Below, in pieces: positions 59,774 through 64,000 of a DNA stretch of 64,000 bases. This stretch comes from Rhizobium sp. P38BS-XIX. GTDB taxonomy: Bacteria > Pseudomonadota > Alphaproteobacteria > Rhizobiales > Rhizobiaceae. Positions within the stretch are counted from its first letter, which is position 1. Every line of letters starts with the position of its first letter. A program made the translations under genes and the position numbers. The notes under the pieces were generated by a model. It made no database searches. It saw nothing but the letters and a program-made list of their open reading frames with translations, and had not been told where the DNA came from. The stretch is taken from NCBI RefSeq assembly GCF_012641435.1, contig NZ_JABAIJ010000005.1:62001-126000 (forward strand). Direction: 5' to 3'.

Positions 59774-60877
59774 TTACCAGACGAGGCCGCGTGCCGCCAC
59801 GTCTTCGACACGGGTCACGACACCATCGCGATGAAACACCATCTGGTCGAAGAGGTTGGAAACGACGCAGGTGTGGTTCGGGATGATGCGGATCTTGTCG
59901 CCGATCTGCGGGCGAGGGCCGGTGCACTTCGACAAGTCGATGACGCCATGCTCCTCCGAGAGGCCCTTGATGACAGCCTCTGGATAACCGACCACTTGGC
60001 CATAGTCCGTAAAACCGAGAAGGTCAGAGGTAAGGGCCTTCGAGCCGGAATCGATGACGGCGCGATCTTCGGTCGGGCGCGAGACGACGGTCGCAAGGAT
60101 ATGCATGGCGCAATCCTCTTCCCGGCAATGGCCCGCCCGCACCATGGAGCGGTCGTTATAGATGTAGGTGCCGGCGCGATGCTCGGTGGCTGCGGTCACG
60201 AGATGTGCGTCGAACAGGCTCGGCGTGCCGCCATTGGTGACAATCGGGCATTCGACACCCTCAGCCTTCAGGAGCGCGACGGCCTGGGACAGAAACTCCT
60301 GCGTCGCAGCGGCATTGTCCGGCTTCGGATAGGTCATGAGCCCTGCGAAATTAAGGCCCGGCTTGCCGGCGATATATTTGCCGAGCTTTGCGGCTTCGGC
60401 CGGGGATTGCACGCCGCAGCGCGCACCTCCGGTATCGCATTCCACGAGCACGGTCAGCTGCTTGCGCGTCGCGAAATAGTCGGAGAGGCCGTCGACGGTC
60501 GCGGTGCTATCAGCCACGACCTTGAGACCGGAAATCCGATCGTTGAGTGCCGACAGGCGCACAAGCTTTTCAGGGCCGAGAATATTGAAGGTGATCAGGA
60601 TATCTTCGAAGCCCGCATCGGCGAAAGCTTCCGCCTCGGTAATCTTCTGGCAGTTGATGCCCTTGGCGCCGGCGGCGACCTGCGCATGCGCAAGCGCGGG
60701 GATCTTGTGCGTCTTGATATGCGGGCGGAAGTTCAGGCCATGCTTGTCCATATAGGCCTGCACGCGCGCAATGTTGCCCGTCAACCGGTCCTCGTCGATG
60801 ATTGGACGCGGTGTCGACAGCGCTTCGATCCGGTCGCCGGCCTTTGGGCTGATCTCAGAGGCGATGTCATGTGTCAT
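59774..60877 (-). CDS. D-threonine-aldolase-like / D-serine-dehydratase-like PLP enzyme
   Basis: 367 residues from ATG 60877 (the open frame extends 52 codons into the M81 gene). Fold III alanine-racemase-like barrel: PLP lysine in NFRPHIKTHKIPALA (about 48), GVECPIVTNGGTPS phosphate-binding loop, and the C-terminal metal site IIPNHTCVVSNLFD, whose His-x-Cys matches the zinc site of D-serine dehydratases and the metal site of D-threonine aldolases. It should cleave or dehydrate a beta-hydroxy-D-amino acid. It follows the M81 gene by a single base. Confidence 0.93.
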   Translation of the reverse strand: MTHDIASEISPKAGDRIEALSTPRPIIDEDRLTGNIARVQAYMDKHGLNFRPHIKTHKIPALAHAQVAAGAKGINCQKITEAEAFADAGFEDILITFNILGPEKLVRLSALNDRISGLKVVADSTATVDGLSDYFATRKQLTVLVECDTGGARCGVQSPAEAAKLGKYIAGKPGLNFAGLMTYPKPDNAAATQEFLSQAVALLKAEGVECPIVTNGGTPSLFDAHLVTAATEHRAGTYIYNDRSMVRAGHCREEDCAMHILATVVSRPTEDRAVIDSGSKALTSDLLGFTDYGQVVGYPEAVIKGLSEEHGVIDLSKCTGPRPQIGDKIRIIPNHTCVVSNLFDQMVFHRDGVVTRVEDVAARGLVW

Positions 60878-60878
60878 A

Positions 60879-62354
60879 TCAGACGCCTTTCCGTTCTGCG
60901 GCATGCGGATCGGCCACCATGGGCCAGATGTCTTTCGGCGCGCGGCGATAGGGGGTGCGGGCCGGATTGTTGGGATAGGGGGTTCCGGCCGAGCAGTAAA
61001 GGATCTCCGACGCGATCTTGGAGAAGGACGCATAGAAGTGATTGGTCGATTTGATGACCAGGATCTTCTTGGAGCTGGGATCGATGCCCATCACCGAGAA
61101 AAGGCTTGGGTCGAAGCTTTGCGCGCGCGTCGAATTCAGGATGATGTCGATGCCATCGAGCTGAATATGTGCCGCGTCGCCAAACGGAGCGAAGCTTTCG
61201 CCGAAGCGCATCTCGGCATTGGCGACGACGCGGATGATCTTGACGATGCCGTCGATGGGATTGCCGGTTCCAGGCGCTGATTTCGCACCGAAGCGAAGCG
61301 GGATTTCCGCGCCTTCTCCGGCTGCCATGCAGATCTGGACGGCCATCGGGTCCCAGATCGTGCCGATGGCGGCATCCGTCGCGCCGCGATCAAGCAATTC
61401 CTGCAGGATAACCGTCGCGTCACCGGCGGTGCCGCCGCCGGGATTGTCCCAGAGATCCGCGATGACGACCGGGCCGGACGTTGCGGCCATCGCCTCGCTC
61501 ACGGCCTGATTCTCATCGATCTGCGGCATGATGAAGGTGCCGCGCTTGGAGAAAAGCTCGAGACCGAGCTCGCGCGCGATCTCATATCCTTTAGTCGGCT
61601 TATTATTGGTGACAACGAGCAGCTTCGTGCCCATTTCCGGCACGTCGCCGGCCATGAAGCCGTGTACGACCGAGATCGAAAGAATGTCGGCGTCGTTCTT
61701 TTCCATCGCCATGATCTTGTCGACGAAGGAGCGCATCGGATCGCGCGACGTCGGGAAGACGTCGATCATGCGGCAGTCGAAGACCGACATGACAGGCTTC
61801 ACGCGGCCTTCCAGCGTATCGATGGCGATCCGCCAAAGATCCTCGGCGCGGTCGACGAAGTCGGTATGCGGGAATTCCTTGAAGTAGACGAAGAAATTGG
61901 CAGCGGCGGCCCGCTTCCTGGTCAGATGGCTGTGCGGATCGAGCTCGGCGCAGACAAGAATGTCCGGCCCGACGATCTCGCGCACGCGCGCCAGAAAATC
62001 ACCTTCCGTATCCTCGTAGCCGTCGGCAACCATGGCTCCATGCAGGCCAAGCACGACCGCATCGACCGGCATGGCCGCCCGCAGCTGATCAAGGATTTCG
62101 TCGCGCAAGTCCTCATAGGTGCGGCGGTTCACCAGCCCAGCCGGATCGGCCCAGGTCGCGGTGCCCTCGATGACCTCCCAGCCCTTTTGCGCAGCGATGC
62201 GACGTCCGACCGTGATCGGTGCGGAGCAGAGCGTCGGCGTTTCCGGATGCATGCCCGGCGGCGCATAGAGAGACGCCTCGAAAGCGCGCCGGTCGATACA
62301 GATGGGGGAGAATGTATTCGTCTCGGTCGCCAGAGCCGCGGTAAAAATGCGCAA
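60879..62354 (-). CDS. M81-family (MlrC-like) metallohydrolase
   Basis: 491 residues with a TTG start at 62354. N-terminal DUF1485 domain: MRIFTAALATETNTFSP, VVLGLHGAMVADGYEDTEGDFLARVREIVG and ELDPHSHLT with likely metal-binding His/Asp residues (HGAM about 105, DPHSH about 143). C-terminal MlrC domain includes VIADLWDNPGGGTAGDATVILQELLDRGATDAAIGTIWDPMAV. The founding member MlrC cleaves a linear microcystin peptide, but most family members, like this one, are catabolic enzymes of unknown substrate. Confidence 0.92.
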   Translation of the reverse strand: MRIFTAALATETNTFSPICIDRRAFEASLYAPPGMHPETPTLCSAPITVGRRIAAQKGWEVIEGTATWADPAGLVNRRTYEDLRDEILDQLRAAMPVDAVVLGLHGAMVADGYEDTEGDFLARVREIVGPDILVCAELDPHSHLTRKRAAAANFFVYFKEFPHTDFVDRAEDLWRIAIDTLEGRVKPVMSVFDCRMIDVFPTSRDPMRSFVDKIMAMEKNDADILSISVVHGFMAGDVPEMGTKLLVVTNNKPTKGYEIARELGLELFSKRGTFIMPQIDENQAVSEAMAATSGPVVIADLWDNPGGGTAGDATVILQELLDRGATDAAIGTIWDPMAVQICMAAGEGAEIPLRFGAKSAPGTGNPIDGIVKIIRVVANAEMRFGESFAPFGDAAHIQLDGIDIILNSTRAQSFDPSLFSVMGIDPSSKKILVIKSTNHFYASFSKIASEILYCSAGTPYPNNPARTPYRRAPKDIWPMVADPHAAERKGV

Positions 62355-62365
62355 TGCTATCGCCT

Positions 62366-62866
62366 CTATTCCATCGGATTCGGCAGATAGCCGGTAAAGC
62401 CGCTGATCTTCCAGTGCCCCTCATGCAGGCGGCAGTAATAAAGCGTCTGCCACTTCATGACGTCGACGCTGCCATCCGCCTTCTTCAGGCTGCCGTCGAA
62501 CTTCTTGCGCACGAGCGCCATTTCGCCTTCGATCTCGATGTCCTCGAGCGTCGTCGTGGTGAAGATGGCTGTGCGTGTGTCTTCGGCGAAGGACTGCGTG
62601 GCGAAATCGCGCGCCTGTCGCAGCCACTCGTCGCGATAGGCAGAGAGTGTCGGAAAGGCCAGCCGCCAATGATCGGGGCTGACGTTGCGCTTGCCGTCGA
62701 TACCGATGAACCCCTCTTCGACGAAATCGCCTGATACCATCGACCAGTCGGCGGAGAGAAATGCATCGATGTCGCGCGGGACGAGCATCTCCCAGATCGC
62801 GTGTCTCGGGGCGTCGCTTTCAGGAAAGGGATTCTTGAATGGATCACGCATTGTATCCGCCGTCAT
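62366..62866 (-). CDS. NTF2/SnoaL-like protein of unknown function
   Basis: 166 residues from ATG 62866. The pattern of an N-terminal helix (IWEMLVPRDIDAFLSADWSMVSGDFVEEGFIGIDG), central strands (RTAIFTTTTLEDIEIEGEMALVRKKFDGS) and a C-terminal KWQTLYYCRLHEGHWKISGFTGYLP is that of small cone-like NTF2/SnoaL folds, used as isomerases, hydrolases or binding proteins. First gene of the leftward operon, 11 bp before the M81 gene. Its role is probably in the same pathway. Confidence 0.8.
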   Translation of the reverse strand: MTADTMRDPFKNPFPESDAPRHAIWEMLVPRDIDAFLSADWSMVSGDFVEEGFIGIDGKRNVSPDHWRLAFPTLSAYRDEWLRQARDFATQSFAEDTRTAIFTTTTLEDIEIEGEMALVRKKFDGSLKKADGSVDVMKWQTLYYCRLHEGHWKISGFTGYLPNPME

Positions 62867-63129
62867 TTAAATTCTTTTCATAAATTCGGATTTTCGCTGG
62901 TCAAATTCCGCTTTCTATGGTCATTTGTCAACGTATCAAGAAAATAATTTGCAGGAATCATATGATGTTCGCGAACATTATGGTTCCCGTCATACGGGCG
63001 CGAACGGTGGTCACAGCCCTCGCGTACTTTCGGGTGGGTACGGATGACGAGCTGCAGGAATAAGACGGATAGTGTCGCTTACCAAGTGTCGGACGTTTAG
63101 AATTCAGCGACAGAATAAAGGGGGAGCTG
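62867..63129. promoter_or_regulatory. Divergent promoter region with palindromes
   Basis: 263 bp between the leftward NTF2/M81/D-TA operon and the rightward RpiR gene. AT-rich near the leftward start. It holds ATGTTCGCGAACAT (62965-62978, perfect 14-bp palindrome), GAAAATAATTT (62940-62950) and, on the minus strand, TGAAAAGAATTT (62872-62883), which resembles the motif upstream of the sugar operon. Confidence 0.5.
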
Positions 63130-63993
63130 ATGGACATCTTTACGACCATGCAGGACGAGAGAGGGCGGCTTTCGCAATCGGAAATCCGCATTGCCGACAT
63201 CGTCCTCAATGACTTCGAATTCGCCGTCAACGCCTCTATCATCGAGCTGGCCGGCAAGGCGGACGTTTCGCCGCCAACCGTGACGCGCTTCTGCCGCCGA
63301 TTGGGCTGCGAAAGCTTCTCCGATTTCAAGGTGCAGCTGGCGCGCACGGCCTATGTCGGCATGCGCTATCTGAAGCCCGAGCCGAAAAGCATCGCGCCGG
63401 CCGACGTCGCGCAAGACATTATTACCAAGGCGCAGAATGCGCTGTTTCTTCTCCATCGTGGGTTGGATGTCGCGGCTGTCGAGCAGGCGGCAAACCGGCT
63501 CGCTGGCGCCGAAATGATCTATGCTTTCGGTTCCGGCGGCAATTCGTCGATGATCGCCAGCGAGCTGCAGAACCGCCTGTTCCGCTTCGGCCTGCGGATC
63601 ACCGCAAGTTCCGATCACAGCATGCAGCTGATGATGGCTGCCGCCGCCAAGCCGACGGACGTGCTGATCGGTTCCTCCTTCTCTGGCCGCAATGCCGAGC
63701 TTGTCCGCGCTTTCACGCTGGCGCGCGAGGCAAAGGTGCCGACCATAGCGCTGACGCAGAGTGGAAGCCCCGTGGCGCATGTCGCCGATATCACCCTGCC
63801 GGTCGATCTGCCGGAAGGCGACAATATATATAGGCCGACTTCGACGCGGATCGCCTATCTCGCGGTCGTCGACATTCTGGCGAGCCTGGTTGCCCATCGC
63901 ATCCAGCCGCAGGCGACCGTGGTTCTGCGTCGCATCAAGCAGCAGCTCGTCACCCATCGAGACGGTGACGACCGCCAGCTGCTTGGGGACTAG
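63130..63993 (+). CDS. RpiR/MurR-family transcriptional regulator
   Basis: 287 residues. N-terminal HTH_6 domain (LSQSEIRIADIVLNDFEFAVNASIIELAGKADVSPPTVTRFCRRLGCESFSDFKVQLAR, about 14-72) and a C-terminal SIS sugar-phosphate-binding domain (about 120-255; AEMIYAFGSGGNSSMIASELQNRLFRFG and VLIGSSFSGRNAELVRAF). SIS-domain regulators usually sense sugar phosphates. Divergent from the M81/D-TA operon and next to the sugar importer, it is the likely regulator of both. Confidence 0.95.
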   Translation: MDIFTTMQDERGRLSQSEIRIADIVLNDFEFAVNASIIELAGKADVSPPTVTRFCRRLGCESFSDFKVQLARTAYVGMRYLKPEPKSIAPADVAQDIITKAQNALFLLHRGLDVAAVEQAANRLAGAEMIYAFGSGGNSSMIASELQNRLFRFGLRITASSDHSMQLMMAAAAKPTDVLIGSSFSGRNAELVRAFTLAREAKVPTIALTQSGSPVAHVADITLPVDLPEGDNIYRPTSTRIAYLAVVDILASLVAHRIQPQATVVLRRIKQQLVTHRDGDDRQLLGD

Positions 63994-64000
63994 CAATCAA

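Overview
The window looks like chromosomal DNA of a fast-growing Rhizobium-type alphaproteobacterium. It is GC-rich with dense operons and many TTG/GTG starts that overlap the preceding stop codon. It has a complete Tad/Cpa pilus locus, several ABC importers typical of rhizobia, and two copies of a ~105-bp double palindrome resembling the Rhizobium intergenic mosaic element RIME1. The genus is inferred from gene content and repeats, not from a marker gene. I see no phage, transposase, CRISPR array or replication origin.

Region by region: (1) 1-3.7 kb: the end of an SDR-family gene, a LysR regulator divergent from a nitrilase-family amidohydrolase, a tRNA-Ser(GGA) and a small membrane protein. 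(2) 4.0-16.5 kb: a nucleoside uptake and salvage cluster. On the plus strand lie a BMP-type nucleoside ABC importer (four genes), cytidine deaminase, purine-nucleoside phosphorylase, deoC and deoA. On the minus strand lie upp, adenosine deaminase and deoB. Together they can import nucleosides, deaminate and phosphorolyse them, and pass (deoxy)ribose phosphate to central metabolism while returning bases. A lower-GC orphan gene sits between upp and add. (3) 16.6-29.6 kb: the Tad pilus locus. Two TadE/TadG minor pilins and a free-standing secretin N-domain protein read leftward. The Flp pilin, prepilin peptidase, CpaB-F, TadB and TadC read rightward. A TadD-like TPR lipoprotein follows after a LysE exporter. 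(4) 29.7-34.4 kb: M17 aminopeptidase, a MarR regulator, an NlpC/P60 hydrolase, a frameshifted DMT transporter and a divergent Lrp regulator. (5) 34.4-40.3 kb: a leftward operon with a P1-family aminopeptidase, a peptide-type ABC importer (the ATPases are not present) and an amidase. (6) 40.5-45.9 kb: a small conserved protein, a 986-residue kinase/M23-like/aminotransferase fusion, an exported unknown and purU. (7) 46.0-54.0 kb: a small surface-polysaccharide group (Wzy-like polymerase, exported GH5 glycanase, Wzz-like co-polymerase, CapD-like nucleotide-sugar dehydratase, GT25 transferase) and a small exported protein. (8) 54.2-64.0 kb: a catabolic cluster of a Gfo/Idh/MocA dehydrogenase and a complete sugar-type ABC importer facing a D-threonine-aldolase-like enzyme, an M81/MlrC-like hydrolase and an NTF2-like protein, with a divergent RpiR regulator.

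The points most worth a second look are the catabolic cluster in region 8, whose two operons share an AT-rich motif, and the three-domain phospho-lyase fusion. Others are a hairpin that would mask the nitrilase ribosome-binding site, inverted TTAACC half-sites in the Tad locus, and the two RIME-like repeats that each supply the stop codon of the preceding gene.
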